From Clostridia bacterium (GTDB lineage Bacteria > Bacillota > Clostridia > Christensenellales > Aristaeellaceae), in NCBI GenBank assembly GCA_017396845.1, contig JAFQKQ010000088.1:1-64000 (forward strand): a DNA stretch of 64,000 nt, in the 5' to 3' direction. The number at the start of each line of letters is the position of its first letter. Positions within the stretch are counted from its first letter, which is position 1. Shown here piece after piece: positions 18,114-28,497 of this stretch. The notes below the pieces were generated by a model. The model was not told where the DNA came from. It did no database searches and saw nothing but the letters and a program-made list of their open reading frames with translations. The position numbers and the translations under genes are program-made.

Positions 18114-20439
18114 ATTCGTCCAAAGCTGCTTTTTCGATGATGTCCGAAAATATACCGCAAATCTCCTCTGCGAATTCCGCTTTCATGGATTCCGCCGTAA
18201 CGGTGATATACGGACTGTCTTCCTCCGGCTGTATCCATGCGCAGCCGTTTTTGCTTTCATAGAACATATTGCTGCGCGTAAAGATCGAAGGCGTATTATT
18301 CGATATGGCCTGCATGGTTTTGCCTCTGTTCAGGAAATCTACATGCAGCCTTCTTTTTATGCGCTTAACCTTTGGAAGCTGCTTTACGAAATCCGAAAGG
18401 GAAAGCTGTTTGTCGTTCAGATGCGAAAGAATGTTGAGCGCCATAAAAAGACCGTCGAACCGCATGTGAAACTGATGCGGGGAATGATCAATCAGGCTTT
18501 TTGCCCAGGAAGCGTCGTCAATGGCGTATTCGAGGTTCGCACCGGTATTTTTTATAAAGCCAATCGCCGCTCTTGTAGAAGAGGGCGGCGCATAGATGGT
18601 TTTTTCGCCGCTTTCAAGAAGCGCCCAGCAAATGAGGAGTTCCTTTTCCGCTTCGTCCAGCATACCGCTGTTTGATGCAAAATCACAGGTTTCGCCGTCA
18701 TTGGAAAGGTATATTCCAATCTCGTGCTCGTTTAGTTCCATCAGTTCCTCTTCCCATTCGACGCGCGCGGAGAAGCCGGAAGCGGAAAATGCGCGGTCGG
18801 CGAGATAGAGCAGCTGTTCTCTTTGTGAGTATACCGCCGCATGAAGCCGCCTTACGGAGCCGAACGCCGCGCTTTTTAAAAAGGCAAGATAGCTTAAGTC
18901 GATTCTTCCGGCGCGTTCTTTATGCCGAATGATTCCGGTATACGCCTGCGGCATGCTCTGACGGCTCAGAACCGCCTCTAACGCCCGTTTTTCCCGTCCT
19001 GCCAAGTAGTAAGTCAAATCCCGCCGGATCGGCGTTACAGCGCCTTCAGGAACGTAAAACGCAGCGTCCGTCTGCATACAGGAGAGGGCGAAGCGAAGCT
19101 GGGGGAGTGTGCATTCGCCGGTTTCGTATACCTGAACGCCGGAGGAGGACAAACCTGCTGAAAAGGCTTCCGCCTGTGATGCGGAAACAGCGGAAGCGCT
19201 TTTCCCGACGAGCGCCGTTTTGATCTGCATTTTCCATGCGAGCGCACGGGCTGCGCGGCAGGCTTCTTCGGGCGTTTTTATATTTATCCTTGCGCCCGCT
19301 GTTACAGGATGCGACTGCTGTCCCCAGATCACGTTTTCTCGGACGCTGCGCCCCTCGCGAATCTGTTTATACGGCCAGATACGAACGCCGGGAGAAACGG
19401 ATGCTCGGCTTCCGATGACGGCGCCGTGCGCGATTACCGAGTCTTCAAATGCGCTCGCGTCTGAATCAAGGCGCACATTTTCCGATATTATGCAGGAACG
19501 GAGCTGGCAGCCGCTTCCAATCGATGCGCCGTTCATCACGACGCTTCTTTTGACGGACGCGCCTTCTTCGATTACCGTACCGCTTCCGATCACTGCGCCT
19601 TCGCTGATGCGCACATTTTTATAGATTCTTACGCCGCTTGCGATGAACGCCGGCGGCTTAATTTCCGTATGCTCGTCAATGATGGCTCCGGGCATTCGGA
19701 TAACCGTATTGAAAGGCGCTTCTATTGTGGAAATCTGTCCGTATAGCGCATCCATATTGGCTTTTATATAGGCGCTCACGTCTCCGATATCGCACCAGTA
19801 TGCATCGGATACAAAACCGTATATGGCTTTTCCCTTGTTAAGCAGCATGGGGAAGAGATCTTTCCCGAAATCAAAGGGCGTGTGATCGGGAATATACTTA
19901 AGCGCTTCCGGTTCCATAATGTATATGCCAGTGTTTGCCGTATCGTTGTCCACAAACCCCCATGCAGGTTTTTCGGAAAACGATGTGATTTTGCCGTCCT
20001 GATCCATATTCACAAGCCCGTATTCCGTAGGGTCGCTTACTCTTGTCACGCAGATTGTGGCAAGCGCGCCCTTTGATTTATGAAACTCAACGGCTCTTTT
20101 AAGATCCATATCGGTTACGCCGTCGCCGGACAAAACGATAAAAGTTTCTCTAAGAAAATCGGAAGCGAGCTTAACGCCGCCGGCTGTTCCAAGCGGCGTT
20201 TTTTCATGGTAGTATTGAAGCTCTATTCCGATATCCTCTCCATCTTCAAATTCATCTGTAATCTGATCGGGAAGATAACCCAGCGTAAGCGCGGCTTTCT
20301 TAATGCCGTGCTTTTTCAGAAGCTGAAATGTATGATACAGTATCGGCTTATCAAGTAGCGGAAGCATGGGCTTGGGTTTTGTGCAGGTGAGGGGTCTTAA
20401 TCGTTCGCCTTCGCCGCCTGCCATGATAATTGCGAGCAT
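18112..20439 (-). CDS. Sugar-1-phosphate nucleotidyltransferase fused to degenerate phosphomannomutase domain
   Basis: A 775-residue three-part protein. Residues 1-235 are a nucleotidyltransferase (MAGGEGERLRPLT with LxGGxGxRLxPLT-type loop, SGDGVTD metal site, FSEKP), probably GDP-mannose or related NDP-sugar synthesis. Residues about 245-370 are left-handed beta-helix hexapeptide repeats. Residues about 385-775 follow the phosphomannomutase/phosphoglucomutase layout, but the phosphoserine loop (ASHNP) is replaced around AAFYVPEGAVT and no DGDxDR metal loop is seen. So the mutase part is probably inactive and structural or regulatory (inference). GGGAGGTTT is at the start. It lies 66 bases after hslU on the same strand. 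Confidence 0.85.
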   Translation of the reverse strand: MLAIIMAGGEGERLRPLTCTKPKPMLPLLDKPILYHTFQLLKKHGIKKAALTLGYLPDQITDEFEDGEDIGIELQYYHEKTPLGTAGGVKLASDFLRETFIVLSGDGVTDMDLKRAVEFHKSKGALATICVTRVSDPTEYGLVNMDQDGKITSFSEKPAWGFVDNDTANTGIYIMEPEALKYIPDHTPFDFGKDLFPMLLNKGKAIYGFVSDAYWCDIGDVSAYIKANMDALYGQISTIEAPFNTVIRMPGAIIDEHTEIKPPAFIASGVRIYKNVRISEGAVIGSGTVIEEGASVKRSVVMNGASIGSGCQLRSCIISENVRLDSDASAFEDSVIAHGAVIGSRASVSPGVRIWPYKQIREGRSVRENVIWGQQSHPVTAGARINIKTPEEACRAARALAWKMQIKTALVGKSASAVSASQAEAFSAGLSSSGVQVYETGECTLPQLRFALSCMQTDAAFYVPEGAVTPIRRDLTYYLAGREKRALEAVLSRQSMPQAYTGIIRHKERAGRIDLSYLAFLKSAAFGSVRRLHAAVYSQREQLLYLADRAFSASGFSARVEWEEELMELNEHEIGIYLSNDGETCDFASNSGMLDEAEKELLICWALLESGEKTIYAPPSSTRAAIGFIKNTGANLEYAIDDASWAKSLIDHSPHQFHMRFDGLFMALNILSHLNDKQLSLSDFVKQLPKVKRIKRRLHVDFLNRGKTMQAISNNTPSIFTRSNMFYESKNGCAWIQPEEDSPYITVTAESMKAEFAEEICGIFSDIIEKAALDE

Positions 20440-20505
20440 AATAAACCTCCCGGTATAGAATCCGTTACGGTATTCTGTGCCGGAAGGAAGTATTTTATAC
20501 GGTTT

Positions 20506-21870
20506 TCAGAGAATATATTTATGAAGATCCGCGTCTCTGACTTCGCCCTTGATCTGCGCCTTTACGTATTCGGCGTTTACGATTACCTGAATCTCCGGTG
20601 CGTCGCCGCCGCCGGCATTGAAGGCGATGTCGTTCAAAATCTGCTCAAGCACGGTGTGAAGCCGTCTTGCGCCGATGTTTTCGCTGTTTTCATTGGCGCG
20701 CCATGCGTATTCCGCGATGACCTCGGTCGCGCTTTCATCAAATATCAGGTCTACGCCGTCTACCTTCATAAGCGCCTGATACTGGCGGATCAGCGCGTTT
20801 TCAGGCTGGGTGAGTATGCGCCGGTAGTCTTCCACCGTCAAGGGATTCAGGTTTACGCGAACGGGGAAGCGTCCCTGAAGCTCGGGGATGAGATCGGTGA
20901 CCTTTGATACATGGAAAGCGCCGGCGGCGATAAAGAGTATGTGATCGGTCTTTACCGGGCCGTATTTGGTGGTTACGGTGGAGCCTTCTACGATTGGCAG
21001 AATATCTCTCTGCACGCCCTCGCGGGATACGTCGGGACCATGCCCGCCGCCGCGGCCGGCCACCTTGTCGATTTCATCCAGGAACACGATGCCATGCTGC
21101 TCGACGCGGGAAATGGCCTCGGTGTACACGGCGTCCATATCGATCATGGTGTTTTCTTCTTCGCTTGTGAGAATGCGCCTTGCTTCGCGAACGGGTACCT
21201 TTCGTAATTTCGTCTTTTTCGGAAGCACGCTTCCCAGCACGTCGTTCATGTTCATGTCCATGCCCGGGATATCGCTTCTGGGGGTGATTTCCTCAACCTC
21301 CACTTCGACCAGCGTGTCTTCAAGCTCGCCGTTTAAAAGCGCGCGTCTTACGTCTTCTCTCCTGACAGAAAGCTTCTGCTTTTCATCTGCAGGAAGCTCA
21401 GGCTCCTTTGGATGATTTCCGAGGATCAGATCGATGGGATTGGCCTTCTTTTTAATGGGTTTTACGATTAATTCTACCAGCCTGTTCTCGGCGGCCTGAA
21501 GCGCCATATCGTGAACGAGCTGCGTCTGCTGCTGTTTTACAAGGCGAATGGCGGCTTCGGTAAGATCGCGGATGATGGATTCCACATCGCGTCCTACATA
21601 GCCGACTTCGGTGAATTTGGTGGCTTCCACCTTTACAAACGGCGCGTCGACAAGCTTTGCAAGCCGCCGTGCAATCTCTGTTTTTCCAACGCCCGTGGGG
21701 CCTACCATCAGTATATTTTTCGGCGTTACTTCTTCGCGGATATCTTCGGGAAGCTGCATGCGGCGATAGCGGTTTCTAAGTGCCACGGCTACAGCGCGTT
21801 TGGCTTCGTCCTGACCGATGATATATCGGTCAAGCTCGCGGACGATTTGTTTGGGAGTCAGTGTATTCAT
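20506..21870 (-). CDS. hslU: ATP-dependent protease ATPase subunit HslU
   Basis: HslU (ClpY), 454 residues, AAA+ unfoldase that feeds proteins to HslV. Walker A is GPTGVGKTEIARR near residue 57, followed by the pore loop GYVGRDVES near 91 and Walker B VFLDEIDK. The I-domain insert (about 110-245) is present, and the C-terminus ends HKYIL, the tail that inserts into HslV to activate it. It starts two bases after hslV ends. codY, which follows in Bacillus, is absent here. Confidence 0.97.
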   Translation of the reverse strand: MNTLTPKQIVRELDRYIIGQDEAKRAVAVALRNRYRRMQLPEDIREEVTPKNILMVGPTGVGKTEIARRLAKLVDAPFVKVEATKFTEVGYVGRDVESIIRDLTEAAIRLVKQQQTQLVHDMALQAAENRLVELIVKPIKKKANPIDLILGNHPKEPELPADEKQKLSVRREDVRRALLNGELEDTLVEVEVEEITPRSDIPGMDMNMNDVLGSVLPKKTKLRKVPVREARRILTSEEENTMIDMDAVYTEAISRVEQHGIVFLDEIDKVAGRGGGHGPDVSREGVQRDILPIVEGSTVTTKYGPVKTDHILFIAAGAFHVSKVTDLIPELQGRFPVRVNLNPLTVEDYRRILTQPENALIRQYQALMKVDGVDLIFDESATEVIAEYAWRANENSENIGARRLHTVLEQILNDIAFNAGGGDAPEIQVIVNAEYVKAQIKGEVRDADLHKYIL

Positions 21871-21872
21871 TT

Positions 21873-22409
21873 TTATACTACCTCAACGATGATGTGGTCA
21901 TTTGTGTATACGCATATGGACGAAGCGATGTGAAGCGCCTTATCTGCGATTTCTTTTGCGGTAAGGGAGGTATTCTCCATAAGCGCTCTTGCGGCTGCAA
22001 GCGCGAAATTTCCGCCGCTTCCGATGGCGAGTATGCCGTCGTCGGGTTCGATGACTTCGCCGGTACCGGAGATCATCAGAAGATTATTTTTATCGCAGGC
22101 GATCATAAGCGCCTGAAGCTGACGCATTTCCTTGTTCATGCGCCAATCCTGCGCAAGCTCTACGGCCGCTCTCTGAAGATTTCCGGAAAACTGGGTAAGC
22201 TTTCCTTCGAATTTATCGCTCAGCGCGAACGCATCCGCGACGGCGCCTGCAAATCCGATTACGACCTTGCCGTTGTAAATGCGGCGAACCTTCTTCGCGC
22301 CGTTTTTCATTACGACGCTTTCGCCCATGGTTACCTGTCCGTCTCCTGCGACGGCGATCTCGCCGTCACGCATAACGGCGCAAATGGTTGTTCCGCGAAA
22401 TTCTGTCAT
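21873..22409 (-). CDS. hslV: ATP-dependent protease peptidase subunit HslV
   Basis: HslV (ClpQ), 178 residues, proteasome-beta-like peptidase forming double hexamers. The catalytic N-terminal threonine is in GTTICAV; a short propeptide MTEFRG precedes it, so processing is needed before activity, as in Bacillus ClpQ proteins with short leader peptides. The [14 protein letters not shown] segment is a family hallmark. Start ATG 22409 is chosen because GGAGG lies six bases upstream; the ATG at 22421 overlaps the ribosome site. Eleven bases separate it from trmFO. Confidence 0.96.
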   Translation of the reverse strand: MTEFRGTTICAVMRDGEIAVAGDGQVTMGESVVMKNGAKKVRRIYNGKVVIGFAGAVADAFALSDKFEGKLTQFSGNLQRAAVELAQDWRMNKEMRQLQALMIACDKNNLLMISGTGEVIEPDDGILAIGSGGNFALAAARALMENTSLTAKEIADKALHIASSICVYTNDHIIVEVV

Positions 22410-22420
22410 TTCTTCCTCCA

Positions 22421-23725
22421 TTAGAGCTTATACGTTTCAATAATGCTGTTCATTTCGTTTAAGGACCTCTCCGCCATCTTCTCATAGCGGTTTCGCTTGC
22501 CGCGTATGCGCTCCTGCATGGGAGAGAGGATGCCGAAATTCGAATTCATCGGCTGGAAATTGGCGGTCTGAGTCTTCACATGCTTTGCAAGCGCGCCGAT
22601 AACGGTCGTGTCGGGAAATACCGGCTCTTCTTCGCCCAGTATTCTCTTGGCCATTGTAAGCCCCGCCACAAGGCCGCTGGATGCGGATTCCATATATCCT
22701 TCCACGCCTGTAATCTGCCCGGCGAAGCGGAAGAAGGGATTGTCCTTCAAACGGTAATTATCGGTAAGAACATCGGGGCTATTCAGGTATGTATTTCTGT
22801 GCATTACGCCGTATCTGGCAAATTCGGCGTTCTCAAGCCCGGGAATCATGGAGAACACGCGCTTCTGTTCGCCCCATTTGAGGCGCGTCTGGAATCCAAC
22901 CAGATTATAAAGCGTTCCGGATTCATTGTCCTGGCGCAGCTGCACGTTTGCATACGGCGCTTTTCCGGTTCTGGGGTCTACCAGTCCTACCGGCTTTAAC
23001 GGACCGAAAGCGAGCGTCTGACGGCCGCGCGATGCGAGGATTTCTACGGCGAGACAGCCCTCAAACACCATTTTCTTATCGAAATCGTGAAGCGGAGCAA
23101 GCTCGGCCTCGACAAGCGCGTCGTAAAATCGGTTGTACTCATCTTCATCCATCGGGCAGTTGAGATAATCGGAGCCCTTATCATAGCGCGATGCGCGGAA
23201 TACCTTATCCAGATTCAGGGATTCGTAGGTGACAATCGGCGCGGCGGCGTCAAAAAAGTGCAGCGCCTGAAAACCTGGAAGCGCGGTTATCGCGTCGGCC
23301 AAAGCGTCGTCCGTCAAAGGGCCGGTTGCAATAATTACGGGAGAATCGGGAATTTCATCCACTTTTTTCCTGCGGATTTCAATCAGCGGGTGCTGCTGCA
23401 TGGCATTGGTGATGAAGGATGAAAACACGTCTCTGTCTACCGCAAGTGCGCCGCCGGCGGGAACGCGGGCTTTTTCCGCAGCCTGCAAAACAAGACTGTC
23501 CAACAGGCGCATCTCCGCCTTCAAAAGGCCGGATGCGTTGGTAAGGTGCTCGGCCTTCAGGGAATTTGAGCATACGAGCTCGGCAAAGCCCTCCATTTTG
23601 TGCGCCGGGGAATACTTGACGGGCTTCATTTCATAAAGCGTCACATTGATTCCGCGCTTTGCCAGCTGCCATGCGGCTTCGCAGCCTGCCAGTCCCGCGC
23701 CGATAACTTTTACCGTATTATTCAT
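22421..23725 (-). CDS. trmFO: tRNA (uracil54-C5)-methyltransferase, folate-dependent
   Basis: TrmFO (Gid), 434 residues, uses methylenetetrahydrofolate and FAD to make m5U54 in the T-loop of tRNA. The FAD-binding motif [19 protein letters not shown] is at the N-terminus, and [11 protein letters not shown] contains a conserved Cys region; [21 protein letters not shown] is typical. ATG 23725 is chosen: AAGG is nine bases upstream, while ATG 23734 touches it. The start overlaps the end of topA, so translation is probably coupled. codV/xerC, normally next, is missing. Confidence 0.96.
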   Translation of the reverse strand: MNNTVKVIGAGLAGCEAAWQLAKRGINVTLYEMKPVKYSPAHKMEGFAELVCSNSLKAEHLTNASGLLKAEMRLLDSLVLQAAEKARVPAGGALAVDRDVFSSFITNAMQQHPLIEIRRKKVDEIPDSPVIIATGPLTDDALADAITALPGFQALHFFDAAAPIVTYESLNLDKVFRASRYDKGSDYLNCPMDEDEYNRFYDALVEAELAPLHDFDKKMVFEGCLAVEILASRGRQTLAFGPLKPVGLVDPRTGKAPYANVQLRQDNESGTLYNLVGFQTRLKWGEQKRVFSMIPGLENAEFARYGVMHRNTYLNSPDVLTDNYRLKDNPFFRFAGQITGVEGYMESASSGLVAGLTMAKRILGEEEPVFPDTTVIGALAKHVKTQTANFQPMNSNFGILSPMQERIRGKRNRYEKMAERSLNEMNSIIETYKL

Positions 23726-25820
23726 TGTCTTCATCCTTATTGCTTTCGATCACAACGCGCGTTTGGCAATGGGGATTTACGCATACGTGCGCCATAGCGC
23801 CCTTCGCTGCGCGTTTTAATACCATGTGGCCGGAGCAGTTGGGGCAAAGGTCATCCACCGGCATATCCCATGATACATACTGGCACTCGGGATAGCGTTC
23901 GCAGCCGTAGAATTTGCGTCCCTTTTTGCTCATGCGCTCGATTACCTTTGACCCGCACTCGGGGCAGGGCGTATCGATGGTCTTTAAAAGTGTCTGCGTA
24001 TATCTGCATTCGGGAAAACGGGGACAAGCCAGGAATCTTCCGAAGCGCCCCATTTTATATACCATCATTGCGCCGCATTTTTCGCACGGCACATCGCTCA
24101 CTTCGTCTTCCACCTTGATCTTCTCAATGGAAGCCTCGGCGGCCTTCAGCGTCTTTTCAAACGGGCCGTAGAAATCGGAAATGATTTCACGCCAGTTTGC
24201 TTCGCCTGCTTCTACCTGATCGAGCTTGTTTTCCATATCTGCGGTAAACTGAATATCTACGATGTCCGGGAAGGATTTCGACATCATATCGTTTACCACA
24301 TTTCCAAGCTCCGTGGGGTACAAGCGCTTCTTTTCGCGGGATACATAGCCGCGCGCGATGATCGTTGAGATCGTAGGCGCGTATGTGGAGGGACGGCCGA
24401 TGCCCTTTTCTTCCAGCGCTCTGACAAGAGAAGCTTCAGTGTAGCGGGAGGGAGGCTGAGTAAAATGCTGCTCGCTTTGGGCGTCCTTTAGAAGCACGGT
24501 ATCGTTTTCGCTGAGCTTGGGCATGCGGGTGTCGGTTTCTTCACCTGCATCGTCGATGCCTTCTTCGTATACGGCGGTGAAGCCCGCAAAACGCAGCTTC
24601 TGGCTCGAATGCCTGAAAAGTGCGGTTTCTGACGAGATTTCCGCCGTCAGCGTATCGTAAACGGCGTTTGTCATCTGACTTGCGACAAAACGGTCGAAAA
24701 TCAGCTTATATAGCTTGTATTGATCGTTTGATATTGCGCCCTTGAGGTTTTCGGGGCGGATGGATATATCGGTCGGCCGGATGGCTTCATGCGCGTCCTG
24801 TGCGTTTTTACGGCTTTTGTATACATTCGGCGTCTCGGGGAGATATTTTTCGCCGTATTTTTCTTTAATCATATCGCGAAGCGCTGAAAGCGCGTCGTCG
24901 GAGATGCGCGTACTGTCGGTACGGATATAGGTAACCAGACCCTGTGTGCCAACGCCTTCGATGTCCACGCCTTCATAGAGCTGCTGGGCGATCTGCATGG
25001 TCTTGCTGGTGGAGAAATTCAGCTTGCGGGAAGCTTCCTGCTGAAGGTTTGAGGTGGTGAAGGGGGGCGCAGGATGCTTTTTGCGATCGGCATATTTGAG
25101 GCTTGATACGCTGAAGGTTTGATTCTGAATTTCGTTTAATACATTTGCGGCGTCTTTTTCGTTGGCAAGTTCTTTCTTTTCATCGGGCGTTCCCACATAC
25201 CTTGAGGAGAACGTGGTGTTCCCGCTTACGAATTCCGCTTCAACGAACCAGTATTCCTCCGGCTCAAATGCATTGATTTCATTTTCGCGCTCGCATATCA
25301 TAGAGGCGGCGACGGACTGCACGCGTCCGGCGGAAAGGCCTTTGCGAACCTTCTGCCAGAGAAGCGGACTGATTTTATATCCCACAAGGCGGTCGAGAAC
25401 GCGCCTTGCCTGCTGCGCGTCGACGAGTTTCAGATCGACCGGGCGCGGATTTTTCACCGCCGCTTTTACGGCCTTGCTGGTAACCTCATGAAACTCGATG
25501 CGGCATGCCTGCGTGGGATCAACGCCTAAAAGGGTGGCGAGATGCCAGCTAATGGCTTCTCCTTCGCGGTCAGGGTCTGTCGCGAGCAGAATCTTGCTTG
25601 CGCCTTTGGCGTCCTTGCGGATGCGGGTAAGAATATCGCCGCGTCCGCGGATGGTGATATATTTCGGCTCAAAGTTATTTTCAACGTCTACGCCCAACTG
25701 AGACTTGGGAAGATCCCGTATGTGTCCCTGAGACGCCTCCACCTTATATCCGCGGCCCAGATATTTTGAGATGGTGCGCGCCTTTGCGGGCGACTCGACG
25801 ATGACGAGCTTGTAGGTCAT
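23718..25820 (-). CDS. topA: DNA topoisomerase I
   Basis: Type IA topoisomerase, 700 residues, relaxes negative supercoils. The Toprim domain has VIVESPAKARTISKYL and DPDREGEAISWHL; the active-site tyrosine is Y298 in GLVTYIRTDST. Three C-terminal zinc-ribbon modules follow with Cys sets CEKC...CPRFPEC, CPEC...CERYPEC and CPNC...CVNPHC. Start ATG 25820 has GGAGGG eight bases upstream. Position between dprA and trmFO is the standard Firmicute order. Confidence 0.97.
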   Translation of the reverse strand: MTYKLVIVESPAKARTISKYLGRGYKVEASQGHIRDLPKSQLGVDVENNFEPKYITIRGRGDILTRIRKDAKGASKILLATDPDREGEAISWHLATLLGVDPTQACRIEFHEVTSKAVKAAVKNPRPVDLKLVDAQQARRVLDRLVGYKISPLLWQKVRKGLSAGRVQSVAASMICERENEINAFEPEEYWFVEAEFVSGNTTFSSRYVGTPDEKKELANEKDAANVLNEIQNQTFSVSSLKYADRKKHPAPPFTTSNLQQEASRKLNFSTSKTMQIAQQLYEGVDIEGVGTQGLVTYIRTDSTRISDDALSALRDMIKEKYGEKYLPETPNVYKSRKNAQDAHEAIRPTDISIRPENLKGAISNDQYKLYKLIFDRFVASQMTNAVYDTLTAEISSETALFRHSSQKLRFAGFTAVYEEGIDDAGEETDTRMPKLSENDTVLLKDAQSEQHFTQPPSRYTEASLVRALEEKGIGRPSTYAPTISTIIARGYVSREKKRLYPTELGNVVNDMMSKSFPDIVDIQFTADMENKLDQVEAGEANWREIISDFYGPFEKTLKAAEASIEKIKVEDEVSDVPCEKCGAMMVYKMGRFGRFLACPRFPECRYTQTLLKTIDTPCPECGSKVIERMSKKGRKFYGCERYPECQYVSWDMPVDDLCPNCSGHMVLKRAAKGAMAHVCVNPHCQTRVVIESNKDEDNE

Positions 25821-25844
25821 TTCGTTCCCTCCGGATTCATTCGA

Positions 25845-26933
25845 TCAATAGGCCCGGTACAAATTTCCGGGCGCCTTTACTATTATTCCTCTTAGAATCA
25901 GCATTGTCAAGTGGGAATTTAAGATTGAGGCAGAAAATCCCGTCTGATTTGCGATTTCGTCGAAGGTAAGCGCCTGATTTTTGATGGATTTTACAATTTT
26001 TTCTTCTTCGTGACTTAACTCGGCGTTTGCTTTTTTCTTTGTGTTTTCGCTTGGGCGGTTCCCCCAGCGCTGTGCTTCGATAATGTCCCAGGGACTGACC
26101 GCCGGGAACGCGCCGTTTTGAATAAGTATGTTGGGGCCTTCTGCCAGCGGGGAATAGATGGAACCGGGAATTGCATATACCTCGCGGGACTGATCCACGG
26201 CGTCTGACGCAGTGATCATAGCGCCGGAATTCTTCTTGCCCTCAACGATCAACACGCACGGTGCAAGCCCGGAAATGATGCGGTTTCTCGCGGGGAAGGA
26301 CCATTTCTGCGGGCCGTCGTCCAGCTGCATCTCGGAGACCACAGCGCCGCCGTTATCAACAATTTCATTGGCAAGATTTGTGTTCTCACTGGGATAGATG
26401 CAGTTAAGACCGCTGCCCAATACGGCGACCGTGCGCCCGCCTGCTTTCAGACATGCTTTATGTGCGCAGGTATCGATGCCTCTGGCAAGACCGCTCACAA
26501 TCACTGCGCCTTCCGAGGCCAGGGTTTCGGAAAAATCGCTTGCCGCGCGCTTTCCGTCCATAGAAGGAACTCTCGTTCCGACGATTGAAACCGCCTTATC
26601 GAAGTTGAGGTCGATATTTCCGCGCACATAGAGTGTGGGCGGCGGATCAAATATGGTGTTAAGCCGCGCAGGGTATAAGTCGCCAAGCCTTGTGACTGCT
26701 GCAGCGCCGCTTTTTTCAAGATTTGCAAACAGCTGATAGAAGGTGCGTTCATTTCGGGCGGACAAAAGCGCCTGATAGGTTTTATCGTCGAGCGCGTCTT
26801 TAACGCTTTGAGGCTCGTCCCATACCGCTCTCGCATCTCCCGTCAGGGAAATAAGATGATAAAACTTCTTGGGCGTCATGCCGGCGACTGCGCTGAGCCA
26901 TATCCAGTATTGCTCGTATAATTCATAATCCAT
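25845..26933 (-). CDS. dprA: DNA processing protein DprA (Smf)
   Basis: DprA, 362 residues, loads RecA on incoming single-stranded DNA in transformation. An N-terminal SAM-like helical region is followed by the extended Rossmann fold (AVSIVGTR, SGLARGIDTCAHKACL, VLGSGLNCIYPSEN) and a C-terminal winged-helix (about 295-362). ATG 26933 is preferred with AAGGGTG 6-8 bases upstream; a GTG at 26942 overlaps that site. The adjacent comM on the same strand also belongs to DNA uptake, suggesting competence genes are kept, although no other com genes are in view. Confidence 0.94.
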   Translation of the reverse strand: MDYELYEQYWIWLSAVAGMTPKKFYHLISLTGDARAVWDEPQSVKDALDDKTYQALLSARNERTFYQLFANLEKSGAAAVTRLGDLYPARLNTIFDPPPTLYVRGNIDLNFDKAVSIVGTRVPSMDGKRAASDFSETLASEGAVIVSGLARGIDTCAHKACLKAGGRTVAVLGSGLNCIYPSENTNLANEIVDNGGAVVSEMQLDDGPQKWSFPARNRIISGLAPCVLIVEGKKNSGAMITASDAVDQSREVYAIPGSIYSPLAEGPNILIQNGAFPAVSPWDIIEAQRWGNRPSENTKKKANAELSHEEEKIVKSIKNQALTFDEIANQTGFSASILNSHLTMLILRGIIVKAPGNLYRAY

Positions 26934-26944
26934 AGTAGACACCC

Positions 26945-28474
26945 TTAATGCCAGTATTTGTCATCAATGGAGCGGTACTGAAGCGCTTCGGCGATGTGCG
27001 TCTGGTTGATGACCATTTCTTTTTCAAGGTCTGCAATCGTTCGGGCAACTTTGATAATGCGGGTGAACGCGCGGTTGGAAAGCCCCATAGTTTCCGTAGC
27101 CATTGAAAGCATTTTCCTTGCGTCGGGGGCCAATTTACAAAACTCATGAATATTCTGGGCGCCTAAACGGGCGTTGCAGGAAATTTTGCTGTTTTCATAG
27201 CGCTGCCTCTGAAACGCTCTTGCTTCCTCGACGCGCTTTCTGATTTCGCACGATGCTTCCGCTTCTTTTTCCTCGCTCAGCCTTTCTGCGGGAATCGATT
27301 CCACTTCGATATGCATATCGATTCTATCGAGCAGCGGCCCGGATACTCTGCTCAGATATCTTCGGATTTCAGCGGAGGAGCAGCGGCATTCATGGGTTCT
27401 GGAGCCGTAATGTCCGCAGGGACAGGGATTCATGGAGCAGATGAGCATGAATTCGGAAGGATAGGTGCTCTGCGCGCTTACGCGGGTGATGCTCACAAAT
27501 CCGTCTTCCATGGGCTGCCTTAGGGCTTCCAGCACGTCCCTTTTGTATTCGGGAAGTTCGTCCAAAAACAGTACGCCGTTATGCGCCTTGCTGATTTCGC
27601 CGGGAACTGCGTGTACGCCGCCGCCGACCAGAGAAACATGGGAGGCAGTGTGGTGGGGAGAGCGGAACGGACGCTCGGTGAGAAGGCCGCTTTCCGGCGC
27701 GCAGCCTGCGACGGAATGAATGCGCGTGGAGACGAGCGCTTCGTCAAAGGTCATGTCGGGGAGAATTGAGGGCATGCAGCGTGCCATCAGCGTTTTTCCG
27801 GAGCCTGGGGGACCTACCATCAGCACGTTATGCCCGCCGGCAGCTGCAATTTCCAGCGCGCGCTTGGCGCTTCTCTGTCCCTTGACAAAGCGGAAATCGG
27901 AAGAGTACTCGCGGTTTTTAAGGAGTTGGGAATATGCTGCCGCTTCGATCGGCGGTATTTTCTCTTCGCCCGACAGATGCCGTACCACCTGCGTAAGATT
28001 TCGCGCGGGAATCAGCTCGATACCGTCTATGCAGCTGACTTCGCTGCTGTTTCCATCCGGCAGTATCATCTTTTTCACGCCGTGTGTGCGCGCGGATATC
28101 GCCATCGGGAGTGCGCCGCGAATCGGGCGCACGGAGCCGTCCAGAGAAAGCTCGCCGAGGATGGCGATATCTCTGATGGCGATCGGGTTTACACGGTGCG
28201 AGCATGCAAGGATGGCAATGGCGATGGGAAGATCAAACGAAGGACCTTCCTTTTTGAGATCGGCGGGCGCGAGATTTACGGTGATCCGATCCTCCGGAAA
28301 CGAATAGCCACAGTTTCTGAGAGCGGCGCGGATTCGCTCTCTCGCTTCCTTTACGGCGGCGTCCGGAAGACCTACGATGTCAAACATCGGAAGTCCGCTG
28401 GAAAGGTTTACTTCGACCGTAATCTGAAGGCCATCTATGCCGCCAAGGCCGTAGCAAAGCGTTGTGGATAGCAT
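26945..28474 (-). CDS. comM: YifB/ComM-family Mg-chelatase-like AAA+ ATPase
   Basis: A 509-residue protein of the YifB/ComM family. ComM in Gram-negatives is a branch-migration helicase that extends recombination during natural transformation. An N-terminal Lon-like domain (about 1-170, PMFDIVGLPDAAVKE) precedes the AAA+ domain with Walker A GPPGSGKTLMARCMP near residue 219 and Walker B NGVLFLDELPEY; a Mg-chelatase C-terminal domain follows. dprA follows and the giant GT-C gene ends 23 bases upstream, so it may be read from that gene's promoter. Confidence 0.93.
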   Translation of the reverse strand: MLSTTLCYGLGGIDGLQITVEVNLSSGLPMFDIVGLPDAAVKEARERIRAALRNCGYSFPEDRITVNLAPADLKKEGPSFDLPIAIAILACSHRVNPIAIRDIAILGELSLDGSVRPIRGALPMAISARTHGVKKMILPDGNSSEVSCIDGIELIPARNLTQVVRHLSGEEKIPPIEAAAYSQLLKNREYSSDFRFVKGQRSAKRALEIAAAGGHNVLMVGPPGSGKTLMARCMPSILPDMTFDEALVSTRIHSVAGCAPESGLLTERPFRSPHHTASHVSLVGGGVHAVPGEISKAHNGVLFLDELPEYKRDVLEALRQPMEDGFVSITRVSAQSTYPSEFMLICSMNPCPCGHYGSRTHECRCSSAEIRRYLSRVSGPLLDRIDMHIEVESIPAERLSEEKEAEASCEIRKRVEEARAFQRQRYENSKISCNARLGAQNIHEFCKLAPDARKMLSMATETMGLSNRAFTRIIKVARTIADLEKEMVINQTHIAEALQYRSIDDKYWH

Positions 28475-28497
28475 ACATTCAACTTCTTTCCGGCGCT

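Noticed and set aside
20440..20505. Promoter for the nucleotidyltransferase gene
   Set aside because: A TATAAA-like box occurs on the minus strand, but no -35 at 16-18 bases. Read-through from hslU is as likely.
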